Assembly (NCBI GenBank): GCA_900541045.1
Contig: UQID01000028.1
Coordinates: 1 to 34,056, forward strand
Reading direction: 5' to 3'
Length of the DNA: 34,056 nt
Source of the DNA: an uncultured Collinsella sp.
GTDB taxonomy: Bacteria; Actinomycetota; Coriobacteriia; Coriobacteriales; Coriobacteriaceae
Shown here: positions 23,472 through 32,189 of the stretch, in pieces
How positions within the stretch are numbered: the first letter of the stretch is position 1
Layout: each line of letters starts with the position of its first letter
The notes under the pieces: model-generated
The model's database searches: none
Seen by the model: only the letters and a program-made list of their open reading frames with translations
What the model was told of the DNA's origin: nothing
Position numbers and translations under genes: made by a program

Positions 23472-24998
23472 ATGTCAGACGTTGTAAGCCAAGGCCAAAA
23501 CGCCGTTGTCATCGATCAGAGGGACAACGTCGCCGTCGCCACCTACCAACTGGAGGCGGACGCCGAGGCCCGCTACCCCATGCCGGACGGCACGCTGGCG
23601 AGCGTTACCGTGACCGACGACATCCCGCTGTTCCACAAGATTGCCCTCGTGGACATCCCCAAGGGTGAGAAGGTCGTCAAGTATGGTGAGTTCATCGGTG
23701 TGGCCACCACAGACATCAAGCGCGGGCAGCATGTTCATACGCATAACTGCGCCAGCTCCGACGACCTGAAGGACTCCGTCGTCGCCGACACCGACTCCGT
23801 CGCCACCAAGACCTCCTCGCCCGCGGAGGGCACGCGCACCTTCATGGGCTACCGTCGCCCGGACGGTCGTGTCGGCATCCGCAACCACGTCCTGATCCTT
23901 CCCACGAGCATCTGTGCCTCCGACACCACGGAGAGGATCGCGAACGCGGTTGAGGGCTGCGTCTCCTTCCACAACCAGAATGGCTGCTCGCAGGTCGACT
24001 GCGACCAGAAGGTGACTATTGCTGCCTTGGCAGGCTACGCTGCGAACCCGAACATCTATGGCGTCGTTTGCGTCTCCCTGGGCTGCGAGGGCTGCCAGAA
24101 CGACATCGTGGTCGACGCGATTCGCGAGCGCACCAACAAGCCCGTCGAGACCCTGGTCATCCAAAAGGTCGGCGGCTCCATTAGGGCGATCGAGGAGGGT
24201 ACGCGCCTTGCCCGCAAGATGGTCGCCGAGGCGGACCGGTGCGTCCGCGAGCCCACTGACATCTCCGAGCTCATCTTCGGCACCAACTGCGGCGGCTCCG
24301 ACCCCTCAAGCGGCCTTGGCTCCAATCCGCTGATCGGCGAGGTCTCCGACTGGCTCGTCAACCATGGTGCCACCTCCGTGCTGTGCGAGACGCCCGAGCT
24401 CTTTGGCGCCGAGCACATCCTCGCCCGCCGCGCGAAGGACAAACAGGTTTCGGACGACATCCTCAAGATCGTCTACGACTACGAGAAGTACGTCCAGATG
24501 TTTGGCGCCGAGATGCGAGAGGGCAACCCCAGCCCTGGAAATATGGCTGGCGGACTCACGACCCTCGAGGAGAAGTCTCTCGGCTGCGTTCACAAGGGAG
24601 GCCACAGCCCCCTCAACGCCGTCTATCCGTACGCGGCGCAGCTCAATCCGCACGAGGGCCTCGTCGTGATGGACACCCCCGGCAATGACCCCTCCAGCGT
24701 GGGCGGCATCATCGCCGGCGGCTGCCAGCTCGTGGTCTTCTCGACCGGTCTTGGCACCCCCACCGGAAATGCCATCGCGCCCGTGTATCGCCTGACTGCC
24801 AACAAGCGCACCTACGAGACCATGAGGGACAACACCGACCTCGACGCAAGCCCGACGATCTACGGCCCCGAGTCCATGGAGGAGATGCGCGACAGGATGC
24901 TCGACGACATCATCGCCGTCTGCAACGGCCGCAAGGTCTGCGCCGAGGCACTTGGCTATACCGAGACCGCCCTTCCGCACATCTGCAACTATATGTAG
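23472..24998 (+). CDS. UxaA-family sugar-acid dehydratase
   Basis: A 508-aa enzyme of the altronate/galactarate dehydratase family, which removes water from a sugar acid to give a 2-keto-3-deoxy acid. An N-terminal SAF domain (about 12-105; VDIPKGEKVVKYGEFIG, HVHTHNC) is joined to the large catalytic domain (about 120-500; GYRRPDGRVGIRNHV, GCEGCQ, FGTNCGGSDPSSGL, GNPSPGNMAGGLTTLEEKSLG). Both parts are present and length is normal. The substrate cannot be told from sequence. AGGGAGG precedes the ATG. It is the first gene of the operon; an EIIC gene follows after a 39-base gap. Confidence 0.9.
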   Translation: MSDVVSQGQNAVVIDQRDNVAVATYQLEADAEARYPMPDGTLASVTVTDDIPLFHKIALVDIPKGEKVVKYGEFIGVATTDIKRGQHVHTHNCASSDDLKDSVVADTDSVATKTSSPAEGTRTFMGYRRPDGRVGIRNHVLILPTSICASDTTERIANAVEGCVSFHNQNGCSQVDCDQKVTIAALAGYAANPNIYGVVCVSLGCEGCQNDIVVDAIRERTNKPVETLVIQKVGGSIRAIEEGTRLARKMVAEADRCVREPTDISELIFGTNCGGSDPSSGLGSNPLIGEVSDWLVNHGATSVLCETPELFGAEHILARRAKDKQVSDDILKIVYDYEKYVQMFGAEMREGNPSPGNMAGGLTTLEEKSLGCVHKGGHSPLNAVYPYAAQLNPHEGLVVMDTPGNDPSSVGGIIAGGCQLVVFSTGLGTPTGNAIAPVYRLTANKRTYETMRDNTDLDASPTIYGPESMEEMRDRMLDDIIAVCNGRKVCAEALGYTETALPHICNYM

Positions 24999-25037
24999 GC
25001 CAGCGTCTGACAGGACGCTCCAGAAAGGAGAGAAACC

Positions 25038-26171
25038 GTGACAACCACGCAAGCCCCCGAAAAGACGCCCAACGCGTTCCAGCGCGGCGTCAACGCGGTC
25101 ATCGACCTGCTGTCCTCGTTCTTCCTCCCGATCATCAACCTGCTCGTCTCCGTCGGTATCCTCAAGGGCATCCTGACGCTTCTGCAGGTCTCGGGCATGG
25201 TCACCGACGACTCGACCACGTATGCAATCCTCAACGCGATGGCCGACTCGCTGTTCTACTTCATCCCGGTGTTCCTTGCTTACACCTCGTCAAAGCGCTT
25301 CGATGTTGACACGGTGACCGCCGTCCTTCTCGGCTGCATCCTGGTGTATCCGTCCATCACCACCATCATGGCGGCGGACGCGCCCGTTTACCTGTTTGGC
25401 CTCGAGCTCTCAAAGGCGACGTACTCCAGCTCCGTCATCCCCATCCTTCTTGCCATCTACTGCGCGAGCTGGGTCCAGAAGGCCTGCTATAAGATCATCC
25501 CCGAGACCTTCCGCGGCCTGTTCACGCCGCCTATCACGATCATCGTTATCGTCCCGCTCACCCTGGCCGTCTTCGGCCCCCTCGGCACCGTCGTGGGCGG
25601 TTGGCTCGCGCAGGGCTACGAGGCCGTCTACAGCCTCTCGCCGCTCGTCGCCGGCGCGCTGATCGGCGCGTTCCAGCCGTTCCTCGTCATCCTCGGCCTG
25701 CACTGGGCCCTGTTCCCCATTGCTATGAACAACGTCGCGGTCTACGGCTTCGACACCATCATGGCCCTGTTCGGCGGCGCGATCTTCGCCCAGGGCGGTG
25801 CCGCGCTCGCCGTCGCCCTCAAGACCAAGAACAAGAAGTTCCGCTCCCAGGCGATCTCCGCCTCGCTCACCACGCTGCTGGGCATCACCGAGCCCGCGAT
25901 GTACGGCGTGAACCTGCGCCTCAAGAAGCCCATGGTCTGCGCATGCGTCGCCGGCGGCATTGGCTCCGCCGTGGCAGGCGTGTTCGGTTGAGCCGGCACC
26001 GCCTTCGCTCTGCCCGCGCTCACCACGCTGCCCGTCTTCATGAGCCGCGCATTCGTTCCCTTCTGCATCTCGCTGGCGCTCGCCTTTGGCCTCGCCTTCC
26101 TGTTCACGCTCTTCGTCCCGATCGACGACGTGACCGAGGAGGAGATGGAGGTCGAGGAGCAGTCCGCCTAG
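25038..26171 (+). pseudogene. PTS EIIC permease interrupted by one in-frame TGA
   Basis: The frame encodes 376 residues plus an internal TGA at 25989-25991. It matches the glucose/beta-glucoside-type EIIC membrane domain: about ten hydrophobic segments, GLHWALFPI, and the conserved GITEPAMYGVNLRLKKP. The sequence continues in frame after the stop (AGTAFALPALTTLPVF and the last helix), so the TGA is probably a mutated TGG. Loss of the last 60 residues should inactivate it. No EIIB or EIIA domain is fused or nearby, so even the intact form would need partners from elsewhere. It starts at a GTG with AAGGAGAG upstream. Confidence 0.85.
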
Positions 26172-26302
26172 CGTCCGGATTGCAAGGCCACTCTATGTCC
26201 CGCGCCTGCGGGTTCGACTGGAGGTGGTGCCCACCTGGCAGCAAAGCGTATCCGTCACTGACCATATATCCATTAGACATTGTTTGACGTAAGGAGAACA
26301 AA

Positions 26303-27214
26303 ATGAAGAAGATCGACGCACACGCCCACGTCTTTGACCACATCGGCTCCATGGGCAAGGCCGGAGAGCTGCGCCCCCTAGGCAACGGCAACTGTCGCTG
26401 GGCCACCGGCGAAGAGTTCCGTATCATCCCCGAGGGCAAGGGAGACAAGGAGTACCTCGTTGAGACCTTCATGGACGTCATGGACGAGAACGACGTCGAG
26501 AAGGCCATCCTGCTGCAGGGCGTCCTGTACGGCCTGCAGAACGAGTACGCCATGGAATGCGCCGAGAAGTACCCCGACCGCTTCAAAGCTGCGGTCATGC
26601 TCGACCCCTTCTGCCGCTGCGCCCAGCAGATCCTCGAGCACTTCATCAACGATCTGCACGCCCACGTCTTCAAGTTCGAGGTCTCTGTGGGCGGCGGCCT
26701 TTCCGGCTACCACCGCGATTTCGCGGTCGACGGCCCCGAGATGACGGTCCTCATCGACAGGATCGCCCAGGTCGAGGACGCCACTCTGGTGCTCGACATC
26801 GGCAGCCCCAACCAGTCCAGCTGCCAGCCCGAGGCCGTATATCGCCTGGCCAAGAAGTACCCCGGCCTGCACATTGTCGTCTGCCACCTGCTCGCCCCGT
26901 CCCTTGAGGACGGCGACGTCCTCAAGTGCGCGCTTCCGTACCTCGCCCACGATAACGTCTGGGTCGATCTCTCCGCGCTGCCTTGGAACGTTGCTCCCGA
27001 GGCCTACCCGTATCCCACCGCGCTCGAGTACATCGCGATGGCGAAGGACGTCCTGGGCGCCGACAAGATCATTTGGGGCACCGACTCCCCCTGTGTCCTC
27101 ACCAAGTTCGACTACAAGGACCTCTATAGCTTCATCGAGGACTCCGACGTCTTCACCGACGCCGAGAAGCAGGGTGTCTTCTACGATAACGCCGTCAAGG
27201 CCTACTACCTCTAG
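26303..27214 (+). CDS. Amidohydrolase-family TIM-barrel hydrolase, possible lactonase
   Basis: A 303-aa protein of the Amidohydro_2 group, which includes sugar lactonases and decarboxylases. Metal and catalytic residues are visible: DAHAHVF at the N-terminus, the His in VVCHLLAP (about residue 195) and the Asp in WGTDSPC (about 260). TAAGGAG precedes the ATG, which follows a 131-base gap after the EIIC gene. Among these neighbours a lactone-opening step before the dehydratase is the most natural role, but decarboxylation or amide hydrolysis cannot be excluded. Confidence 0.85.
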   Translation: MKKIDAHAHVFDHIGSMGKAGELRPLGNGNCRWATGEEFRIIPEGKGDKEYLVETFMDVMDENDVEKAILLQGVLYGLQNEYAMECAEKYPDRFKAAVMLDPFCRCAQQILEHFINDLHAHVFKFEVSVGGGLSGYHRDFAVDGPEMTVLIDRIAQVEDATLVLDIGSPNQSSCQPEAVYRLAKKYPGLHIVVCHLLAPSLEDGDVLKCALPYLAHDNVWVDLSALPWNVAPEAYPYPTALEYIAMAKDVLGADKIIWGTDSPCVLTKFDYKDLYSFIEDSDVFTDAEKQGVFYDNAVKAYYL

Positions 27215-27271
27215 GTCCTTCTCGGCAGTGCAGGGATTTGTGGGGGTGTGACCCCGGAAAGCGAGTGACAC

Positions 27272-28150
27272 ATGTTTGAGGGAGTCTTCTGCCCCTCCAT
27301 CACCATCACCGACGATGATGGAAAGATCGATTACGAGCTGTGGGGCAGGCACCTGGACCACCTGGCCGACGCGGGCATCAACGGCGTGCTGTTGTTTGGC
27401 AGCATCGGCGAGTTCTACAGCGTGAGCCTCGAGGACAAGAAGTCGGTCATCGACTTTGCCGTCGAGCGGGTCGCCGGCCGCATGAAGGTCTTCGTCGGCG
27501 TGGGTGACACCACCTACGACAACGTCCTCGAACTCACGCGCTATGCCAAGAAGGCCGGTGTCGACGCGGTTCTGGCGGTCTCGCCGTACTACTTCGGGCC
27601 CACCGACGACGCTGCCGAAAAGTACTTTGGTGGCATCGCAGACGCCACCGACCTACCCGTCGTGCTATACAACTTTCCGGCGCGCACCGGCACCGACCTG
27701 TCGCCCGAGCTCGTGGCCAGGCTCGCCGCCGCCCATCCGAATATCTGCGGCATCAAGGACACGGTCGACACCATCAGTCACACGCGCAAGGTCATCCGCG
27801 CCGTCCGCAAGGTCAACCCCGAGTTCTCGGTCCTTTCCGGCTTCGACGAGTACTACCTGGTCAACCGCGCGAGCGGCGGCAACGGCGTTCTGTGTGGCCT
27901 CACCAACGTGGAGCCCGAGCTCTTTGTGAGGCTGCACGGCGCCTACCAGGCAGGCGACTTCGCGACCGCCATCGAGTGCGCCAAGCGCATCTCGTCGCTC
28001 ATGGCCGTCTACGACGCCTGCGATTTGTTTGTATCTGCCATCAAAGTAGCGGTCAATATAAAGGGTCTTCCAATCTCGACCGCGATCTTCGATCCCGCCA
28101 TACAGGCCAGTGATGACCAAAAGGCAACAATCGAACAGCTCCTGTCATAG
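27272..28150 (+). CDS. DapA/NanA-family aldolase
   Basis: A 292-aa class I aldolase of the dihydrodipicolinate synthase superfamily. Schiff-base Lys162 (CGIKDTV), Tyr133 (VLYNFPARTG) and the GSIGEFY loop at 43-49 are present. In this operon it most likely cleaves a 2-keto-3-deoxy acid made by the UxaA-type enzyme into pyruvate and an aldehyde; a true lysine-pathway role is unlikely. The ribosome site is weak (GGAAAG). The final 45 codons switch from strongly C-ending to AT-richer usage at about 28020, as if a recombination junction lies within the gene. A very strong terminator follows. Confidence 0.9.
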   Translation: MFEGVFCPSITITDDDGKIDYELWGRHLDHLADAGINGVLLFGSIGEFYSVSLEDKKSVIDFAVERVAGRMKVFVGVGDTTYDNVLELTRYAKKAGVDAVLAVSPYYFGPTDDAAEKYFGGIADATDLPVVLYNFPARTGTDLSPELVARLAAAHPNICGIKDTVDTISHTRKVIRAVRKVNPEFSVLSGFDEYYLVNRASGGNGVLCGLTNVEPELFVRLHGAYQAGDFATAIECAKRISSLMAVYDACDLFVSAIKVAVNIKGLPISTAIFDPAIQASDDQKATIEQLLS

Positions 28151-28155
28151 ACTTG

Positions 28156-28209
28156 TATTTGGATCGATGTGAGATTATCGTCTTCACATCGATCCAAATA
28201 TCTTTTTTC
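28156..28209 (+). terminator. Strong operon terminator, 17-bp stem
   Basis: Bases 28156-28172 pair perfectly with 28184-28200 around an 11-base loop, followed by TCTTTTTTC. It ends the carbohydrate-acid operon. Confidence 0.93.
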
Positions 28210-28217
28210 TTGTTTAA

Positions 28218-28280
28218 TTTATGAATTTATTTCTATAACTTCATAAATATATGGAGATAAGGACCCGTGGGGGTCCTTTT
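28218..28280 (+). terminator. Second hairpin pair after the operon
   Basis: TTTATGAA (28218-28225) pairs with TTCATAAA (28240-28247), and AAGGACCC (28259-28266) pairs with GGGTCCTT (28271-28278) ahead of a T tract. The second is a normal terminator, backing up the first or ending a short leader. Confidence 0.65.
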
Positions 28281-28326
28281 TCATTTATTTCTACCTGCGC
28301 TTTTATCTGATTGTTGTATTTGAGCT

Positions 28327-28343
28327 CGATTTGTCACAAATCG
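28327..28343. promoter_or_regulatory. Palindrome upstream of the adhesin gene
   Basis: CGATTTGT and ACAAATCG flank one C, a perfect 17-base palindrome 109 bases before the adhesin ATG. It could be an operator. A second inverted repeat, GCGCCGC/GCGGCGC (28407-28431), lies close to the ribosome site and could affect translation. Confidence 0.4.
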
Positions 28344-28451
28344 GGCAAGCTTTTGGTCAGCTTCTGGTACTTACCCGCATGAACCATGGCGGTAGCCTCA
28401 TCCCAAGCGCCGCGGCCTCCCCGTGCGGCGCACGAGGGATAAGGAGCAGCC

Positions 28452-31400
28452 ATGTCCAACGCACCCACGCACTCTGTCCACAGCGCAATCGCAACAGGTC
28501 CGCTGCTCCTGCTCCTCTTTTTTCTGATCGGCTGTCTGGCCCCAGGGGCCGCGCTCGCCGTCGACGGGAGTGACGCCCTTAATTTCCGCACCATAAGCGA
28601 CGGCTGCGGCCCCTTCGGTGTCGGTAAATACGAGGCACAGGACACTTCGATTTCGTACTGCATGAATCAAGACTGCCCCGGCCCCAGCAAGCCGGGAGGG
28701 CCATGGCGTACATATAACCAGGGCTGGACATGGCTCGATGACGAATTTGCCGCCATCGTCTGTCACGGATACCCCTCCAATACATCCTTTGGCGGCCACA
28801 ACCTGTCGCCCGATCTCGCCCGTGCCGCCACCCAGATTGCCGTTTGGATGCTCAACGGAACCACGCGCCCCGACGGCACCTATTCGTATACAAACAGCAA
28901 GGGAGTTGCCAGGAGCGGTAGGTTTTACGAAAACGCCGAGGCCGTAGCGGCTGCACGTTGGCTCTACGACAGCGCTAAGTCCGGATCCATTAAGGCGGCC
29001 CCACATCGAGCCAGGCGTTATCACGGCCCGGTCTCGGGCGAGGGTCGACACCAGGACATGCTCTATGTTCTGCCCGCCGTCTCCGTATCGTTCCAAAAAC
29101 AATCGTCCCAGGCTGACATCACCGCCGGTAACGACGCCTACAGGCTCGGTAGCGCAACCTTCGATATCTTTGAAAGTGCAGGCGATGCACGTGTCGGCAC
29201 TATCCAGACGGACGAAAATGGGCATGCACAAGCAACGCTTTCGCCCAATACGGCATATTACCTGGTCGAAACCAAAGCCCCGGCAGGCTATATCCCTCGA
29301 AGCGACCGAATAGCCTTCACCACACAAAACAGCGGTGAACATGTCACCGTCAACGAGCAGCCCGGCACCATCACCTTGCGTATTGCAAAAGTCGATGCCG
29401 CCACGGATGCCGGCGCCCAGGTTGGGGCGTCGCTTGCGGGCGCTGAATTCACCTGCGTCTCACAATCAACTCCCGGCTGGACTCGCACCCTTACGACCGA
29501 CGAAAACGGACGGGCGATCCTCAATGACGTTCCTCTGGGCACCTTTACCATCTACGAATCGAAAGCGCCCGAGGGCTACCTGATTGCAAACGACTGTTGG
29601 AGCTACACCGTCGGTGCTGAGCAGCTCGGAGATACGGGCATCGTTGAGCTCGAAAGCCGTATTCCCAACATCCCCATCGCCTTTGACCTTGAAATCTCGA
29701 AGTTTAAGGACCATGGCGATAACGATGAGTCCGGCCTCGAGCAGCCGGCGGGAGGCGTCGTCTTTGAAGTTGTCAGCAATAGCTCCCAACAAGTCGTCGG
29801 CACGTTGACCACAAACGTTTACGGCTTTGCCTCCACCAAAGACCAGCCCGAAGCATGGTTTGGCGCAGGCAAGCGACCCGCCGGCGCCCACGGTGCCATT
29901 CCCTACGACCGCGCGGGCTACACCGTTCGCGAGGTTGCAGAAACGGTCCCTGAAGGATTTAAGCAAGCAGGGGAATGGACCATCACAGCAGAGCAGATCG
30001 CAGACGGCGCCGAGCTTCAGTACATCGTTGACAACCATGCCCTATCGACATACCTTCAAATTGTAAAGCGCGATGCTCAGACCGGCGGCACCGTACCACT
30101 TGCCGGCTTTACGTTCCAGCTGCTCGATAGCCACCACGAGCCCATCTCGCAAACATGTTGGTATCCGGCCCACAATGTAATGAACACCTTCACAACCGAT
30201 ACAGCCGGCGCCGTCACGCTGCCCGAATCACTTAATCCCGGAACATACTACGTGCGCGAGGCATCAGCCAAGGAACCGTATCTGCACGGAGAAGACCTGG
30301 AGATAACGATTCCCGCTGACAGAAATCTGACACCAGTCGTCGTCGCCTCGTTCTATGACGACGCCGCAACCGGAAGCATCGAAATCATTAAGGCGGATGC
30401 TGTAGATGGGTGCGCCCTCGCTGGAGCCACGTTTGACATCCGCGCTGACGGCGACATCGTGCGGGCCGACGGCAGCATCGTCGCCCTGGATGGCGAAACC
30501 GTCGCCACCGTTACAACCGACGAACGGGGACACGCGCGAGTCGACCATCTATCGCTGGGATGCGGTGCCGCCACCTACGAGGTCGTCGAGACACAAGCGC
30601 CCGAAGGTTATCTGCTCAACCCAACCCCACATACTGTGAAGTTGTCGTACGCTGACCAGCAAACGCCCGTGATCGAAGTGCACCTTGACGTTTCCAACGA
30701 CTACACCAAGCTCGATGTCTCCAAAGTCGACGCGTGCGGAGGTCAGGAAGTGACAGGCGCCGAGCTTGTCCTCTGCGACCCCAATGGCAACGAAATCGAT
30801 TCTTGGACTTCATCCGGCAAACCGCACCGCATTGAGCACCTTTCACCCGGCACCTACACCCTGCGCGAAACGATGGCTCCGCGTACATACGACCTTGCCG
30901 AAGAGATAACGTTTGAAGTAAAGGCCACGGGAGAAGTTCAAACCATGGCCATGAAGGATACCCCTATCGAGATCAGGGGAAGTGTCGATAAACGCCAAGA
31001 GATTGCGCAGCCAGTCATAAGCAAACTCGTTGCCAACGGTGACGGAAAAAACCGAGCCAAAGCACGGGCCAATACGCAGGGCGCCTTCTCCTATACCATC
31101 GACGCCAAAAATGAGGCGAGCACCTGGGTCGACGAGTTAACCATCACCGACGACCTCGAGTGCGTCAAAGATGGTGCAGCGAAACTCGTTGCCGTTGAAA
31201 CCCCCATTGCGGTCGGTGATCTAAACGGGCTGTGCAACGTGTGGTATCGAACGTCTCCGGCAGGAACAAGCGATACGGGCAGGCAGGTCAATGCAACGCT
31301 TGACGACGGGCACCACAATCCTTGGCTCGAAACGGAAGAGGTTGCAAAGCTGCTGGGCGACGATGTGCGTCTCGTCGATTACGACGGGTGGCACCTATGG

Positions 31401-31883
31401 AAAGCAGATATCCCGACGGACAAGTCCGTCACGCTCGATACGAAAGAGCTTGATCTTACAGACGGCGCCGTCATCACGGGCATCCGTTTTGAATACGGTG
31501 CGGTAGCCGCCGACTTTACAACCAGAAGCGAGGCGGGTTCTTGGACCCGGGATGACCTTAAAGACGAACACGACGATCTTGACGATGCCAAGGCGATCCT
31601 TAACTCGGATGCCCGAGGCGCAGTCGTGCATATGCAGGCAACGTCGTCCTATACGCCCCAAACCGCACTTGCCAACAGCGCGCGCGTCGATCTTTGCCGC
31701 AACGGCGGTGGCGATAAACTCGAGGCGCATGATGAGGACCGCGTCATCCAACGATGCACCCTGCCTCAGAACCTGCCGGCAACGGGATCTGTTCCCGTCG
31801 CCGCATGCATCACCGCACTCCTGACCTCGGGCGCTGCAGCCATATGGTTCGCTCGCCTTAGGTCAGCCACAAAGAGGCGCTAG
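28452..31883 (+). CDS. Thioester-domain adhesin with Cna-B modules, LPATG-anchored
   Basis: A 1143-aa wall-anchored surface protein. Signal peptide 1-36 (ALA/VDG). The N-terminal thioester domain (about 40-205) has Cys70 in SYCMNQ and Gln128 in TQIAVWML, the pair that forms a reactive internal thioester able to bond covalently to host targets. Six Cna-B-like modules follow, starting near residues 211, 309, 413, 535, 643 and 755, each with an early Lys strand (such as RIAKVDA) and an ETKAPAGY-type end. After a different domain (about 845-1095) comes LPATG (1108-1112), a hydrophobic helix and a basic tail. GGAG precedes the ATG. No sortase gene is nearby, so it is probably anchored by a housekeeping sortase. 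Confidence 0.92.
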   Translation: MSNAPTHSVHSAIATGPLLLLLFFLIGCLAPGAALAVDGSDALNFRTISDGCGPFGVGKYEAQDTSISYCMNQDCPGPSKPGGPWRTYNQGWTWLDDEFAAIVCHGYPSNTSFGGHNLSPDLARAATQIAVWMLNGTTRPDGTYSYTNSKGVARSGRFYENAEAVAAARWLYDSAKSGSIKAAPHRARRYHGPVSGEGRHQDMLYVLPAVSVSFQKQSSQADITAGNDAYRLGSATFDIFESAGDARVGTIQTDENGHAQATLSPNTAYYLVETKAPAGYIPRSDRIAFTTQNSGEHVTVNEQPGTITLRIAKVDAATDAGAQVGASLAGAEFTCVSQSTPGWTRTLTTDENGRAILNDVPLGTFTIYESKAPEGYLIANDCWSYTVGAEQLGDTGIVELESRIPNIPIAFDLEISKFKDHGDNDESGLEQPAGGVVFEVVSNSSQQVVGTLTTNVYGFASTKDQPEAWFGAGKRPAGAHGAIPYDRAGYTVREVAETVPEGFKQAGEWTITAEQIADGAELQYIVDNHALSTYLQIVKRDAQTGGTVPLAGFTFQLLDSHHEPISQTCWYPAHNVMNTFTTDTAGAVTLPESLNPGTYYVREASAKEPYLHGEDLEITIPADRNLTPVVVASFYDDAATGSIEIIKADAVDGCALAGATFDIRADGDIVRADGSIVALDGETVATVTTDERGHARVDHLSLGCGAATYEVVETQAPEGYLLNPTPHTVKLSYADQQTPVIEVHLDVSNDYTKLDVSKVDACGGQEVTGAELVLCDPNGNEIDSWTSSGKPHRIEHLSPGTYTLRETMAPRTYDLAEEITFEVKATGEVQTMAMKDTPIEIRGSVDKRQEIAQPVISKLVANGDGKNRAKARANTQGAFSYTIDAKNEASTWVDELTITDDLECVKDGAAKLVAVETPIAVGDLNGLCNVWYRTSPAGTSDTGRQVNATLDDGHHNPWLETEEVAKLLGDDVRLVDYDGWHLWKADIPTDKSVTLDTKELDLTDGAVITGIRFEYGAVAADFTTRSEAGSWTRDDLKDEHDDLDDAKAILNSDARGAVVHMQATSSYTPQTALANSARVDLCRNGGGDKLEAHDEDRVIQRCTLPQNLPATGSVPVAACITALLTSGAAAIWFARLRSATKRR

Positions 31884-31890
31884 CACGACG

Positions 31891-31925
31891 AAAAAGCGGG
31901 CGAGCCAGTCTCCCGGCTCGCCCGC
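31891..31925. terminator. Bidirectional terminator
   Basis: GCGGGCGAGCC (31896-31906) pairs perfectly with 31915-31925. The T tract is on the minus-strand side (A at 31891-31895). It separates the convergent adhesin and small membrane protein genes. Confidence 0.85.
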
Positions 31926-31948
31926 CTTGGGCATAAACGATAAATCGG

Positions 31949-32167
31949 CTATTCAGCAGATGACGAACCGCCATCGATGGCTGCCTGATCGGACTCGGAA
32001 ATACCGTCAGCACCCAAACTTTGCTCTTGCTCCACCTCTTCGTTCATTGTTGTCTCGGGCGTCGAGCCCTTAACGCCAACGACATACGCGGCCCCAAAAC
32101 CCAATGCGACAGCGATCAGGGTCAAAATCAGATAGATGGGCCAATGGCGCTTGATGTACGAAAACAC
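31949..32167 (-). CDS. Small single-pass membrane protein
   Basis: A 72-aa protein with a short basic start, one membrane helix (about 10-31, WPIYLILTLIAVALGFGAAYVVG) and an acidic, probably disordered tail rich in Glu and Ser. I know of no function. It starts at a GTG with AAGGAG upstream and follows the M28-like gene by 22 bases, so the two are probably co-transcribed. Confidence 0.75.
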   Translation of the reverse strand: MFSYIKRHWPIYLILTLIAVALGFGAAYVVGVKGSTPETTMNEEVEQEQSLGADGISESDQAAIDGGSSSAE

Positions 32168-32189
32168 GCTGACTCCTTAGCGGGTCTGT

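Noticed and set aside
25989..25991. Selenocysteine or other recoding at the TGA
   Set aside because: EIIC proteins do not carry selenocysteine, no suitable stem-loop was seen just after the codon, and a TGG to TGA change explains it.
27272..28150. True dihydrodipicolinate synthase (dapA)
   Set aside because: Its operon partners are sugar-acid enzymes and the superfamily is functionally broad.
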